Shown: positions 33,197-44,724 of the stretch, piece after piece | How positions within the stretch are numbered: the stretch's first letter is position 1 | How the letters are laid out: every line of letters starts with the position of its first letter | Source: Blattamonas nauphoetae | Taxonomy: Eukaryota; Preaxostyla; Oxymonadida | Direction of reading: 5' to 3' | Assembly (NCBI GenBank): GCA_033064195.1 | Contig: JARBJD010000077.1 | Span: 62,001-126,000, forward strand | Length of the DNA stretch: 64,000 nucleotides | Translations under genes and position numbers: made by a program | The notes under the pieces: model-generated | Seen by the model: only the letters and a program-made list of their open reading frames with translations | Database searches by the model: none | What the model was told of the DNA's origin: nothing

Positions 33197-34203
33197 ATGT
33201 CAGAACAGTGCTTATCGTCTCTGGACTGGATGAATGGTCTTCAAATCGACTTGGCAGAAACCTCCCCAGTCCAAACTTCATCACTCACTGCAGATGACAT
33301 CAGACTCGCTCAGATGGCTTACACGGACTATTCTCATCTTGTTGAGACCATAATTGGTTTTATTATATTCGATCTTGGGAAAAGTCTTGAGGATAATGGG
33401 TGTCAGGACGAGAGACGAGAAAGGATAATGACTGTTCTGAAACCCGCCATCAGTTTATCATTTTTCTTGCTTCATTATCATCATCTCCGTCTTCAATAGC
33501 TTCCAAAATCCGATCTGTGTTTTTCCAGGTTTTCTTCATTCTTCTGAGTTCACAAAAGTTTCCACAGACCCATCAATCCCAACCGTCCGTCGACACCACG
33601 CAGTTTCGGACGGTTAGTCTTCCCCTTTCATAGTTATGTGTTCAGAATCTTACCGATATTATTGGAAAAGCAACAGATCTTCTCAACATTCTCCCCGAAC
33701 CCCTGCCACCAACGGATCCCATCTCCTCGTCTGATCTCTCTCAACAAGATCTTGACAAAATGGATATTGAACGAAGTCAACGAAAACAAGAGTCGAATGA
33801 CTCCAGTTGTCAAGCTATAAATCCTTCACCAGTTGTTGCTTCCTCAATTCTTGAAGATCTCGCATCCCAAAATTCCGGCGTTTCTTTCACAGCGAAATCG
33901 GACATGTCGCCTCCGTTAGACGATGCAACTTTGCTCTCCCTTGAGACTCTACCGGACACCCATACTGACTTGCCGCCATGTCCCCCTCAACAGCCACCGA
34001 AGTCATACATCATCCTTCCTCCTCCCCAACCAAACACTCCCCCTCGACAGCCAGACCCACAATCACAATCTCATCCAGCCGAACCACAACTTTCGCCGAC
34101 TGTCATACACCAACCATCGAGCCAGGAAATCACCGAATTCAAAACGGATAAGTCTGTCTTGTTTAGGCCTCCTCCGCCACGGAACAAGGAAGCTAAGCTT
34201 TGA
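33197..34203 (+). CDS. Unrecognised four-exon gene with 29-nt and 45-nt exons and Pro-rich tail
   Basis: ATG at 33197 opens MSEQCLSSLDWMNGLQIDLA. Introns at 33453-33499, 33529-33567 and 33613-33645 (donors GTTTAT, GTTTTC, GTTAGT; acceptors AATAG, CACAG, TTCAG) join the exons in one frame through TSKIRSVFFQ, THQSQPSVDTTQFRT and NLTDIIGKATDLLNILPEPL. The last third is Pro/Gln/Ser-rich and disordered. The helical middle section ending ILPEPL is faintly reminiscent of a small Mediator subunit (Med21-like), but that is a guess. No signal peptide or TM helix, so probably nuclear or cytosolic. Confidence 0.65.
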
Positions 34204-34483
34204 ATTCCCTCGCATTTATCATTTTTTCATTTTTAATGCTTTTAAAGAGAGTGTGAACGGTCTGAGTTGTGTTGTCAAAATGTGAACCGCTCTCGTCCAG
34301 TCCGACATTTTGGAGCACGCAACTAAGTTTTTCTTCCGATAGAGTACCTGACTGGACAGTATTCAGAATTAATCGATCTCTTAGTTGAAAGATCTTCACA
34401 CACGTTCTCGATGCAAGTAAAGGGCACGATTAAGTTCTCTCTTTCCAGAAGAATAATCGCTGAGCATTTTTTGCAAAGAAATC

Positions 34484-37319
34484 ATGATCAACATCTGCCT
34501 ACTCCTGTTCACTGGCATGTCGGCATGTCTGAACACGTCCATGTCGCCACAACTCCTCTCCACAATCTTGAACGCCAATTCAGACTTTTCCACCCCTACA
34601 CTCTGTGGAACTTTGTCTATCTCCTTAACAAGAGGAAACTACATTAGGGACGATATTGAAATTGCACATAGATTGATAGAACTGACAGGACAGCCGTGGA
34701 AAGAAAATGACAATTTGAAGACTCGGCTGATTGCTTCACCTCAGTCGGACGTGGACGAGGTTTCGGACGAAAGAAATAATCCACATATTTGGAGTTGCAT
34801 TTTCTCGTTGACAAACTCAACATTATCGCTGAAATGGATGGACGTTTCACTCGTCGACAATTCTATCGAAGGAAGACAGCAGATGAGCAATGCAGAAGCT
34901 CCAAGGCTGGCAACTGTGTCAAGCAGCATGCTGACGATCTCAGACAGCAGACTTGAAGTATCACCGTGGACAAGTGCGATTGTGATTTCTGGCTCGATAT
35001 TTGATGAATCAGCACCGAAATCGTCAGTTGTGGTTCAGAAATGTTCGATCTGGAATGACATTGGGGAGATGCGTGGTGTTGTTGAAACATCAGCATTTCC
35101 AGACATTGGAACGTCACCATCAATCTCGATTGTTGGATGTTCGTTTGACTCCCTGGCAGTTCTCGGAAACGACGGGATTGGCCTCTCACTGACACGAACA
35201 GCTCGAAAACGTGTCGAAATCGTTGGGAGAATCTCAACGTCGCTGATTGGTTGCTCGTTTGTGAACATGAGCTCGATTGGCTCTTCCCGCCAGCCACAGC
35301 TGTCGCATCTGAATCAGAAGATGTTGGGATGTGTTGTGTCGCTGACGAGTTCGCATCTGTCGGGATCGACGATTCGAGACGTGAACAATGGAGGCTCGCT
35401 GTTATGCTCGAACTCGTCGTTCTCCTCTCTCCTCTCCTCGCCCCACACCGACACCAACGCCGACCGACCAACAGTTGTCTTCACACCCGGTGAATACACT
35501 GCAGAAGATTACGAGGATGGCACCAGGTATATCTTAGACAAAGACAGTGGCGACGCTTCGTCCATCACTTCCTTCTCCCACTGCGTCTTCACTGGGTCCA
35601 AATATGAATCTACTTCCCCCCTCAGCATCTCCGACTATAAAGGCACTTTCTTCATCCTCTCGTGCTCCTTCACTGGCGTGAAGTCTACTGCACTGTATGT
35701 CGTGTCCCGCGTTTTAGTCAGCCACACCTATCTGACGATCAACTCGACAAACTTCACGTCCTGCTCATCCTGGTCTTGTGGAGCGACGTACATCAATCAA
35801 ATGAATAACGCCCTCGTCCATTCGTGCCGGTTCGAAGACTGTTCGGCAACTAACGGTGAGGGGGGCGGACTGTATCTTCATTCGATGAACTCTCCAAGCG
35901 ACGCGCGTGGGAAGCAGTTTCAAGTGGTTGATTGTCTCTTCGCTGACTGCACAGCGAAAGGATCTGGAGGTGGTATCTCAACTTATGGATATCTCGATCT
36001 GTCAGTTGTCGGCACGAAGTTTGAATGGTGTGAATCAGTGAGTGAATATGACTACGAAATGGGAGGAGGCATCCGAGCGTATGCGGAGTCGGCATTGACT
36101 GTGGAGAGAAGTCAGTTCATCCAATGCTCGTCCAAGGGATCAGGAGGTGCGATTGCAGCAATATATCGGACAGAAATCAGCCTCTCCGACCTTCTCGTGA
36201 AGAACTGCCACTCTGAAACGATCGGCGCCATCTCCATCAGCCGCCCTGACAGATCCAAACCTCTTTCGTTCTCACGTCTTTTCTTTGATGGAAATTCGAT
36301 TGGGGAAGTCACCACTTTTAACCATTGGAGCATGAATTTCAAAGCGGATACGACAAAGTTCACTGATCTCATAATCATGTACAACAACGATCCTCCATAT
36401 CCCACATTCACGTTTGACGATTGTTACACCACAACCATTCCTGACTCAACTGGAATGTATACCCTACTACAAAATCCAGAATCAGGTAAGTACGAATATG
36501 GGCGATATTTCAATGCCGAGTTCAACAAGATTGGGCCATTTCTGACGAGTGCACCAACGACGAGAATGAATGGGGAGAATGGAAAGATTGAGATGGAGAT
36601 TGAGGGGAAGACGCCGCTGACGTCGCAGGAATATGAAGTGAGAGTGTCGGAGTCGGATGGAACTGAAACGGGATTTCGAATGCTGTTCTCGGATGGGACA
36701 GGGACTCTGGTGTCTGGATCAGAAGACAAACTGAAATTCAACACAAGCTACACGATCACATCGATTGTTGGAATTGTTCCTTCCTCCTCATCCTCTTCGT
36801 CTCTGTCCAATGGGATCACAATCCCTTTCGCCGCGTGGGCCTTCAACATCTCGTTGAACCCCTCCTTCCTTACATTCACCACTCCTCCCCCACCACCCAC
36901 TCTCGACTGGTCCATATCCAACCTCGCAGCAGATGACTCGAAGTTTGCGTATGTGATCCTTGTCTTCAGCGAGAAGGTGAAGGGATCGTACGAGATTGTT
37001 GTGGAGGAGCGAGGGAAGGACGTGACGTTGACAGTGCCGATATTGGAAGATGCGAAGGGTGGAGAAAGCGGGAAGTTCATCGTTGTTGGAGAGGATCGCC
37101 TGCTCACACACGACACGACATACACGATCAAATCGATTGATCGAACACCAGGAACAGACAGCATGTTTGTGTTGATGAACGAGACGATCACATTCCACAT
37201 CCCGAAATCAACATTTGATCCGAAGAAGTCGATGTCGCCTGAAACGAAGAGACTTCTGAGCTGGATGATTCCTGTGATTGCGTGTGTGCTGGTTGGAGTT
37301 GTGCTGGCGATTGTGATTG
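34484..37319 (+). CDS. Beta-helix receptor, ectodomain part (first part of an interrupted gene)
   Basis: ATG at 34484 gives a signal peptide (MINICLLLFTGMSACLN). A right-handed beta-helix follows with Cys/Ser-rich units, including SHLSGSTIRDVNNGGSLLCS near 35350 and glycine-rich turns (GEGGGLY, GSGGGIS, GSGGAIA). Two or three Ig-like repeats come near the membrane. A TM helix begins at about 37258 (SWMIPVIACVLVGVVLAIVI). An outer transposon enters inside this helix at 37320. Joining to 42521-42531 continues the helix as ...VIVVRRRQKK and then the kinase-like domain, so the full protein is about 1,260 residues. The ectodomain frame has no break. As it stands in the DNA, reading into the insert ends shortly after (tga at 37346). 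Confidence 0.8.
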
Positions 37320-37971
37320 ACAGGGTTGGGAGGCGTGAGATCTTTTGACCTCACGATGAGATTTTTGGGTGAGATCAGTCTCCTATTTAAGCGTATCAAT
37401 TTCTCCAGTTTTTTTTGTTTCATCTCACTGATTTTGAATATTTCATGACAAAAATGATTCCACTTCACCCCAATTGACTTACCTTCCTGCTTATTGTCAC
37501 AAAAACAGTCTGATGATAGCCTTTTCATCTCTTTCCGCAGGTGTATCCTCTTTTGATGAACTTTCAAAGCTCTATTTATGATGATTCAACAGCTACAATG
37601 GGCTTGTTTTGACATCTCAATACAATTCCTAATTTTCTTTTTGATAACGAAATGTGAGCAAATATAGGGTAACTGGCAACTTAATCGACAAGGCCAAATC
37701 TTAATAAAATGTCGTTTATTGCATTTCACTAATTAGTTTATTGACACTTCGACATTTTGTAGAGCGCTCAAGGGCCTCTATCGATGAGGATCTCTCAACA
37801 TTTAGAGAAAGGGTTGATCGAGAACGAAACAAAGAAGAAATGCAATCAAGGGTTGGGTTGTGGTTGAGTTTCTGTTTCAAGAGTGATAATCTCGAAAAAA
37901 ACGTCTAATATTGAGTTTTCGTGGAAGATCGAGGAAGATCATCACAAAACGTGAAAAAAAGAGAAAAAAGA

Positions 37972-38045
37972 TGGCAGTGCCAGGAACTGAACCCCGGACC
38001 TTCTGCTTGGAAGTACGCGGTACAACCCCTACACTATTCTGGTTC
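37972..38045 (-). tRNA. tRNA-Gly(UCC)-like remnant
   Basis: Read on the minus strand, this 74-nt stretch has a D-arm-like AGTGTAGGGGTTGTACCGC, an anticodon loop CTTCCAA (anticodon UCC) and a T-loop region GGGGTTCAGTTCC. The anticodon stem and acceptor ends do not pair well, so it is probably a tRNA pseudogene or tRNA-derived repeat, not a working tRNA. It lies within the middle transposon. Confidence 0.35.
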
Positions 38046-38126
38046 AAAATTTTTTTTTCCAGTTTGCATATTCTATTCACACTTCACCCGATCCTTTTTC
38101 CTGTCACTTTTTCACAATGTCGGATC

Positions 38127-38170
38127 GTCTTCACAGCCCCCCGCTCAAGAGCAGGGGGGGCTGTGAAGAC
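38127..38170. repeat. Hairpin with 16-bp perfect arms
   Basis: GTCTTCACAGCCCCCC (38127-38142) pairs perfectly with 38155-38170 across a 12-nt loop. It is 80 bp from the tRNA-like remnant and inside the middle transposon. It could be a strong RNA or DNA hairpin; there is no flanking evidence of function. Confidence 0.8.
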
Positions 38171-38353
38171 TATTAGAGAATTATCAAAAGAAACGTAGAA
38201 AAAAGGATCTTTGTGAAGTGTAAATACAAAAAGGTTCCTCGTTCGGTCAAGAAGGTTGATCAACCCTTGGTTTACAAATTTGGATCTGGACTCTGATCAA
38301 GGTATCTCCGCGCTCTAAAAAGTATCAAAACGTCAATATATGAATTAGTGAAA

Positions 38354-41300
38354 TAGGCATGGGCACCAGTCACCTGACTCAGATTTTTTGGACTGACTCA
38401 TTTTTACCCATTTTTTCTTGAAAAGATCGGAGGACAATAGAAATCATCGATTTTGTGAGGAGTACTGATTGAAATATGCTCCAGAAGGTTCATTCGGTCA
38501 CAATTTCTCTTCGTGAAAAGCTATTGAGACTCCTTCAGGCAACAACACGAGTTGTGGTCTGATCACATCGGTCTTTCCCCCAAATACATCATTCTGACTG
38601 ATGAGGACATTAGAAAACAGAATGATCAATAATGAAAAGGAAGTATTGGATCTGGTGCAATACAAAGGTGAAGTGAGATGGTCATTCTACAGTTCGGTGG
38701 TCGAAGTGGGTGACACAGAAATAGTCGTGTCTGAGAGACGAGGCTGGCGGCAGCACATCAACCAATTCGAGCGTGTTGCTGCTAATATTGAGGTTTCGAG
38801 TTTACGATATGATCCAGTGACACGGCCGATGTTGGATCCAGCGAGATGCACTGCCGAACAAGCGACGCGGTCTCCGAACACACCTTCCGCATCAGCATCT
38901 CTCCACCCACTCCAATCTGACGATGCGCGTTCTTCGCGTGCAACTCCCCAAACGGCACTGTTCAGGTCTCCATTTCCCACAGAATCAGCCCCAGACTGAA
39001 CACCGCTGCCTTCTCCTTGTCCACTCCGCTCTTCCGACCAGTCACTTCAAGTGAGGTCCAGCGCACGTTCTCGTTCGCCTTCATCATCATGGACGACGAT
39101 GTCAGTGTCGATCTCCCGTCATCAGTCCCGGCAGACTGTGGCAGCCAAAAAAACGTCGTTCTGAGGCAGCTGAGCAAGCTGGTTCCCTTCGTACGACTAC
39201 TGTCCAAACGAAGCTGGGTTTGATTCTGGTTTGGCTGTGTTTGCTGTGCGAGCGGGAAGATGTTGTTTTGGCTTTAGTTTGACGGAGCTGTCATTCTGTT
39301 CTATCTGGTCTTCCTGTGCCACCTGTCCATTCTCGTTCTGAGAGGCAACGAAGATTGACTGGTACGACTTAGAATACGTTGGGACAGTGTCGGCCATCAA
39401 CAGAAACACTTCATTGCCGTCGATCAATACAATCTTGTGTGGTGACACTTGTATCAGAATTTTGTCTGTCGTGTTCTATTGTCACGTCATAGCAAAATCC
39501 TTGTACAAGCTGTTGAAAAGGTAGAAGTCTGTCTCCAGAACTGTCCTCGTTGCATTCTCACCTTGGCACTTCATCACATGCACCGTCGTTCGAATCGACT
39601 CCCTTTGCGAGTTTCCTGCGAAGTGTGGGTCTGAGGATTTCAACTGATGAAGGACGGGTTGTTCACGAGGGCAGAAAGAGGAGCGAAAGGCACTGCCGAG
39701 ACGGAATACCATTCTCCGAAATCCAAGTTGTGTGAGGGGTCTGTTTCCATCCAGCTTTTTGGCCGAATCCATTCATCCTCCTTGAACTCGACTGAGACTG
39801 TCAGAGGAGTTTCCAGTGTGCCATGTGTCGGTGTCACTACGACCACTTGCAACAGCTCGGAGGGAGTGGTGAACGTTGTGTCTGTCAGAAGAATCTTCAC
39901 TTCGTTTCACGAAACTGACAACTTGTCGTCGGCGTGTTCCACTCGGAATGGTGGAGATGGTGTTATACACGAGAAGGCATCTTATTGAATCACACTTGAC
40001 AGTGTTTCTACTTCCTGAATGTGAGAGTGGTCGTGTTGGGACCAGTCGCTGGCTCAGCCGAGTTGGAGACGAGACGAGTTGTGCAATGGTTGTTCCTTGT
40101 TCTCGGAAGGAATGATTCGGAGATGAATCACGATATGTCAATGTTGCGATGTCAGAAGGAAACAAAACTGCTGCTCCTTTCTAAACTGATTCATCCAGCT
40201 TCATCACAATCCATTTAAATAAACTCCCGCTTGTCTCATCGTCCTTTCGAATGAAATTGTGAACGATCCTTCTCCCAATATCAATAAATAACGGTTCAGC
40301 TGGAATCTAAAAGTCTTCTTGTCTCGTCCACAATCGTCTTTATTTTTGCAATCTTTCGAACTGTGATCTCGTAATCAGTCCCGAACGAGAGCGTGTCGTG
40401 GGTGGATTCGGTGTTTTGGTCAGCAGAGTCGATGCTTGGATTTCTGTTGGTGCAATCGTTCCAGTCAGCGTGAAGGCATCGCCTGTTCGAACATTCGATT
40501 CCAGTTTGAACAGCGTGATGGAGAATGACTTCCCACCAGGCAGGAGTCATTCTTAAAGTATGTTCAACTCTTCTGTTTCTTTCGTCTCACCCAAATCCCA
40601 TTCCGCGCGGATTAGAGCTGACGATGGAATCACTCCTGTTCGCAGACAACCGAGAGAAATACTTATGATGTTTTGTGGATGATATTGTGTTGAATGGATC
40701 TCTTGAGGCTTCTGTGGAGGCAGTCGATGCATATTGTTCAGTCTGCGTGGGGGATTTATGCTTCCGTTCATGACAACCTGTTGAGATCTGATTTTACAAG
40801 CGATGGAGAATATTGTGATCATGAGAAGGCAGGCATATGTTGGCGGGGAGGGTTTCGTAGGGAGAAGCGGAGAGTTGGAATGTGATGAGCGTGTCAATCG
40901 ATGTCGGATGCGAGTTGTCAGTGAACGAGGGAGGCGTTCAGATAATCAACATCAATCCTTGTGATTTATAACTTGCGACGGTTTCAAGTGAAATGGTGGT
41001 GTTTGAAGGATCTCATAGGGCGGAACGAGGATGAGAGATTGTTGGTTTCAATGAGTGGGTGATTTGATTCGAATGGTCGTTGATGCGTCAAATGTTGATT
41101 GGAGAATACTGAATGGTAGTGTGAGTGGCGATGAAACGAGGTCACGAGTCGAGATAAGCTATTCTGAGCGGTCAAGTTTGGTGATCGAAGGCTTGCCATT
41201 TCCTTTTGACTGAGTGATTGAATGAAACTGGTTTAAACATTCTAGATGATTTATATTGATGTTTTTGAGGATATATTTGATGATATGTTTCATGTTGCTG

Positions 41301-41969
41301 TCGGCTGTCGCTGGAGACACGAAGTTCCGTTTTGAGTGTCGTGAAGAGTATCTGGCGATGTGATGAGAATTAAGAACTATTGTATCAAACCTTTCAGTAA
41401 ACAGAGGTGCCGTACGATGGTTTTGCCCTTATTTTCTACATGGATCTATTGTGGGGGTGAGTGATTCCTGCTGGTCAAAATCAGTTTCCTTTTGTCAAAT
41501 AGCGAGAAAAATGTGATAAATAACGAATTCCAACCCATGTAAATTCACCCGCTGAGTTACAGTTGAAACGGAGATCGGTCGGTCCAGTCAGTCTGGTGAC
41601 TATTTGCATGATTACATGGGCGGATCAGTGACTCAAAGTGACTCTCCATAAAAGTATGGGGTGTGCCGAAGATTTGTGCACGAACACAACTGATTTTTCG
41701 GAATATGAGTTTATCTCTCAAAAATAGTGTGAAATGTGAAAGAAACACTAAGAAAAGCGATTGAAAGAGGATGGAGATTGTGAACGAGTTTTTGAGAGGA
41801 AAAAACCAGGATATTGATGTGATGATCAATACTGCTGCGATGTTCGATTGGAATAGGTGCATTCTGGGTCTGGATTCATCATGTTTTGGACTTATGGGGG
41901 TGAGCCACTGACTCGATTTTTTTTGGTGACTGGACTCGGTCATTCTTGACTGTCTGTTGCCCAAGCCTA
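38354..41969. mobile_element. Inner hAT-like element, 3.6 kb, 8-bp TSD
   Basis: The ends TAGGCATGGGCACCAG and TAGGCTTGGGCAACAG are inverted and of the 'TAGG-TGGGCA' hAT type, with CTGACTC-rich subterminal DNA on both sides. TAGTGAAA flanks it perfectly (38346-38353, 41970-41977), an 8-bp duplication as for hAT. No hAT transposase was recognised. It contains a decayed receptor gene on the minus strand (38690-40560). The 40.6-42.0 kb part holds only short open stretches that I cannot assign. Confidence 0.85.
38690..40560 (-). pseudogene. Decayed beta-helix/pseudokinase receptor fragment
   Basis: Reading the minus strand, pieces in different frames match the receptor family: the ectodomain tail HDTLSFGTDYEITVRKI (near 40390), a membrane-proximal part near 39850, a kinase-like part with KIVLIDGNEVFLLMA (near 39410), KEKAAVFSLGLILWEMET (near 38970) and a C-terminal remnant near 38780. 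Several frame changes separate them and the TM segment is not clear. It lies wholly inside the inner hAT element and was either captured or was a gene copy there before the ends moved. Confidence 0.6.
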
Positions 41970-42520
41970 TAGTGAAATGCAATAAAAGGTAAATTAAGTG
42001 TTTTTAGCTTTGATGATTAGGTTGCCATTTACCAAATACAATTGTTGGACAATTTTGGGAAATTGGAAAATGCCGGAAAAAAGACAAACAAAATGCGAAC
42101 CTTTTCTCCAGCTCCAAATCATGTCATGTCACAGTACGATCCTTCCATTCGTCGCGATGTTGAGAGTTCTCTGTGAGAACGACAGACCATCAGCTGTTGA
42201 TCCCACGCCGGAATATGTGTTGGACTGTCAGACCTACCGAATTGGTCCCTCAATCAGATGTTTTTTGGGATAGAGCGTGCTGATGACGAGATGGGAAGTA
42301 GTTGGTGGATGGGAGGACTCGACTTTGTGGAAGGAAGTTGCTGTTGAGAATGGACATCAATCGGCTTCAGAACGCGCATGGGATCAACAAAGTTTCCAAA
42401 TTATCAAAATTGTCCAACTACTGTATAGTATTTTTTGAAGCTTTAAGAGTCAAATTGAAAAAACTCGGGAGGCGAGATCGAAAAAGGGTGAGATCGGTCA
42501 GATCGAATCCCATGCCTGGT

Positions 42521-43481
42521 GATTGTGATTGTTGTGCGTCGACGACAGAAGAAGATTGGAGAACCAAGTCAGAAAGAGATGGAGCCGCAGGAAGCAGTTG
42601 ATGTCGAGAAAACTGAAGAATTTGTGATGGAATGCTCGAATGTTGTGATTCGGACCGACGAGAACACTGAATCTGGATTTCAATCAGCTGACAACCATCC
42701 GACGAGGCTGAACCCGTCATCGGATGGTTTGAACATGGTGTCGCGAACGGATGGAGATGAGGTTGAGGTGATGATGTGCCATGGGGACTTTGGGATCTCG
42801 ACATCTCGAATGGATTCGACGCTTTACAGTGTGCTTCACAAAGAGCATCGTGAGATTGGGAAGCGCTCAGTTGGAGTTCAGATTGTGGAAGGATTGAAAC
42901 AAGTTGTTGCTCATCGAGGATGGAGTGCTGTTCTGACACGTCTTTCGTCTCACTGGATTGTTCTTGATGGGAGTGGGAATGTTGGACTGAAGCTGCAGAT
43001 GACGTCAGAAGAAGCGGAACAAGAAGCAGCTCGTGCTCAATTGAATGGCCAACCTCAGCCACACTCAAACATGGAAGAGAACAAGAACGAAGGAGACGAG
43101 ATGAGCCAACATGCGCTGGCTGACAAGACAGGAATGGATGGTCTTCGATGGCGTGCGCCTGAAGTTGGTGGATTGAAGGTGGGGGAAGGAAGTGTGGATG
43201 GATCTCAAGCGTCAGTTTTTAGTCTTGGCCTGATCTTGTGGGAAATTGAGACTGGTCTTGTTCCGTTTGGGGAACTCGATGCAGTGAATGCTCAGCGTCA
43301 GTCTGGAACTGGAATTGGACCGAAAATGGAATCGCTTCAGAACACTGAGTTTGTGTCGCTGATCCATCGCTGTGTGTCAGTTGATCCTGAGCAGCGGCCA
43401 ACACTTTCTGAAATTGGAGAGTTCCTCTCATCTCATCCCGGCGAGACTCCGATAGCGTCTGGAATGGAGATGAAAGAGTGA
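42521..43481 (+). CDS. Pseudokinase part of the interrupted beta-helix receptor
   Basis: The frame starts inside the TM helix (VIVIVVRRRQKK) and continues into an acidic linker and a kinase-like domain ending at TGA 43479. Kinase landmarks are altered. The catalytic-loop position reads LTRLSSHWIVLDGSGN with no HRD motif, and there is no DFG. The activation-loop end keeps RWRAPE, the F-helix region reads SVFSLGLILWEIETG, and VDPEQRPTLSEI is the usual last helix. It is therefore predicted to be catalytically dead and to act as a scaffold or signalling module below the beta-helix ectodomain. It shares these features with the receptor at 44725-52100. Confidence 0.8.
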
Positions 43482-44724
43482 ACCCGACATTCACTCATCC
43501 ACATCACAGCCAACACGCATAATGCAGTTTCATCTCATCAGAAACGATCCTTGCTCGTTCCTGTTTCCTCCATCCTTTTCTTTGAGTCACTACATCTTCG
43601 ACACTTCCTCTTTTCGACATTCTTTCTCAAATATTCCGCCGCACATTCTTCGACGGACACGTCATTCACTCCACCTCGTTCAATTTAGATTTTGTCACCC
43701 ATTTGTTCTGTTCATTCATCATACAAACTGTCGTCCCAACTGCATCGATATTCATTCACTTCAGTCCTGCTGGTTGGATCGATTCGCTCATATTTTGGAG
43801 ACAGCGGGTTCATCCTCGCTGTTTGCGATGGAGTTGATTCTTGATTCTCGTCCTCTCATCGTGTTCTCCTGTTTTTTTGACATTGTTTCTTTGGAATTGA
43901 TTCTCGTCTTTATTCAACTCTCGCTTCCCTCTCTCTTCCCTTCCAACTCTCTTTTGCGAGCTGGTTGGTAGGTTGTGTGGAAGTGTTTTTCTTTTCTTGA
44001 ATCCCCTTCGAACTTCAGTTGTCTCTCATTTCTTGATTCAAGATTTCTTGGACTTTTTTCTCAATGATGAATGAATTAGAACTGTTTGAAGTGGAACAGA
44101 AAAAACATTTTGGGAATGAAAGTGGATGGCTTCAGGAAATGATTTGGAGAATTGATAGACATCTTAATGTGGGGTGCGTGATGGATGCAAAATGTGCAAC
44201 ATAAACATCGAACCAATCTTTCCAGCTGAAAAGAATGACGAACCAATCATAACCAAACGACAAAAAGAACAGAAAGTTGAAGAATATCTCGCTGTCTGCG
44301 GAAATCAAACTCAAATCGCGCCAATAGTGTTGAAGAACGGTCAAGTGAGATGTGTAGTGAACAAAGAACGTTGAGTCAAGGATGATGTGAGATGTGATCC
44401 GAAGCCAATCGAAACGGAAGAACGAATCACCTGAGACAAAACGAATCAGGTCTCTCTTCACTGCCGACGTGCTTGAAAGTGGGTCAGTGACGATGAAAAG
44501 AATAGCAAAAAGAGGCAATAGAGAAAGAAGATGAATCACTCGGTGGGAATGGAGAATGGGAGGTGAGTGAGAACGATGGGAGGAGGGAGGGAAAGCAAAC
44601 TGAACGAGATGTCTCAGAAAATGAATGAATAAGACGAAACCATGTCACAGTCGATGAGAACGACATGTGAGATGTCGGTGAAAAATAAAGAAGCGTCGAT
44701 TGTTGAGTATTAAAAAGAAGGTGA
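43482..44724. other. Intergenic region between convergent receptor genes, no gene seen
   Basis: About 1.2 kb separate the 3' ends of the two receptor genes. A long open stretch at 43522-43971 is Phe/His/Ser-rich, lacks any family feature and follows directly after a gene end, so it is not called. Nothing else is recognised. Confidence 0.5.

Larger units (their letters stand above)
37665..42036. mobile_element. Middle element with TA target, split by an inner hAT
   Basis: The left end TAGGGTAACTGGCAACTTAA and the reverse-complemented right end TTTGGTAAATGGCAACCTAA match imperfectly as inverted repeats. Similarity continues for about 70 bp through TAGTGAAATGCAATAAA on both sides. TA lies outside both ends (37663-37664, 42037-42038), suggesting a Tc1/mariner-type MITE about 750 bp long before the inner hAT inserted. 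Its left portion carries a tRNA-like sequence and a 16-bp hairpin. Confidence 0.6.
37320..42520. mobile_element. Outer 5.2 kb transposon in the receptor TM codons (hAT-like ends)
   Basis: The ends read CAGGGTTGGGAGGCGTGAGA on the left and, reverse-complemented, CAGGCATGGGATTCGATCTG on the right, typical of hAT-style 'CAGGG-TGGG' termini. Flanks share GTGATTGA/GTGATTGT (8 bp, one mismatch) within a longer direct repeat GATTGTGATTG (37309-37319, 42521-42531). Subterminal GTGAGATC motifs occur at both ends. No transposase is recognisable in the roughly 800 bp that belong to this element alone. A second element (37665-42036) is nested inside. Confidence 0.7.

Noticed and set aside
33197-34203. 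Calling the multi-exon gene Mediator subunit Med21
   Set aside because: The likeness is confined to one short helical stretch and the length and Pro-rich tail do not fit well; left unnamed.
37972-38045. A functional tRNA-Gly gene
   Set aside because: The anticodon and acceptor stems do not pair and it sits inside a transposon, so only a remnant is claimed.
43522-43971. A 149-codon open frame after the receptor pseudokinase
   Set aside because: Phe/His/Ser-rich composition, no family features, no conserved motif; most likely A/T-rich 3' flanking DNA read by chance.
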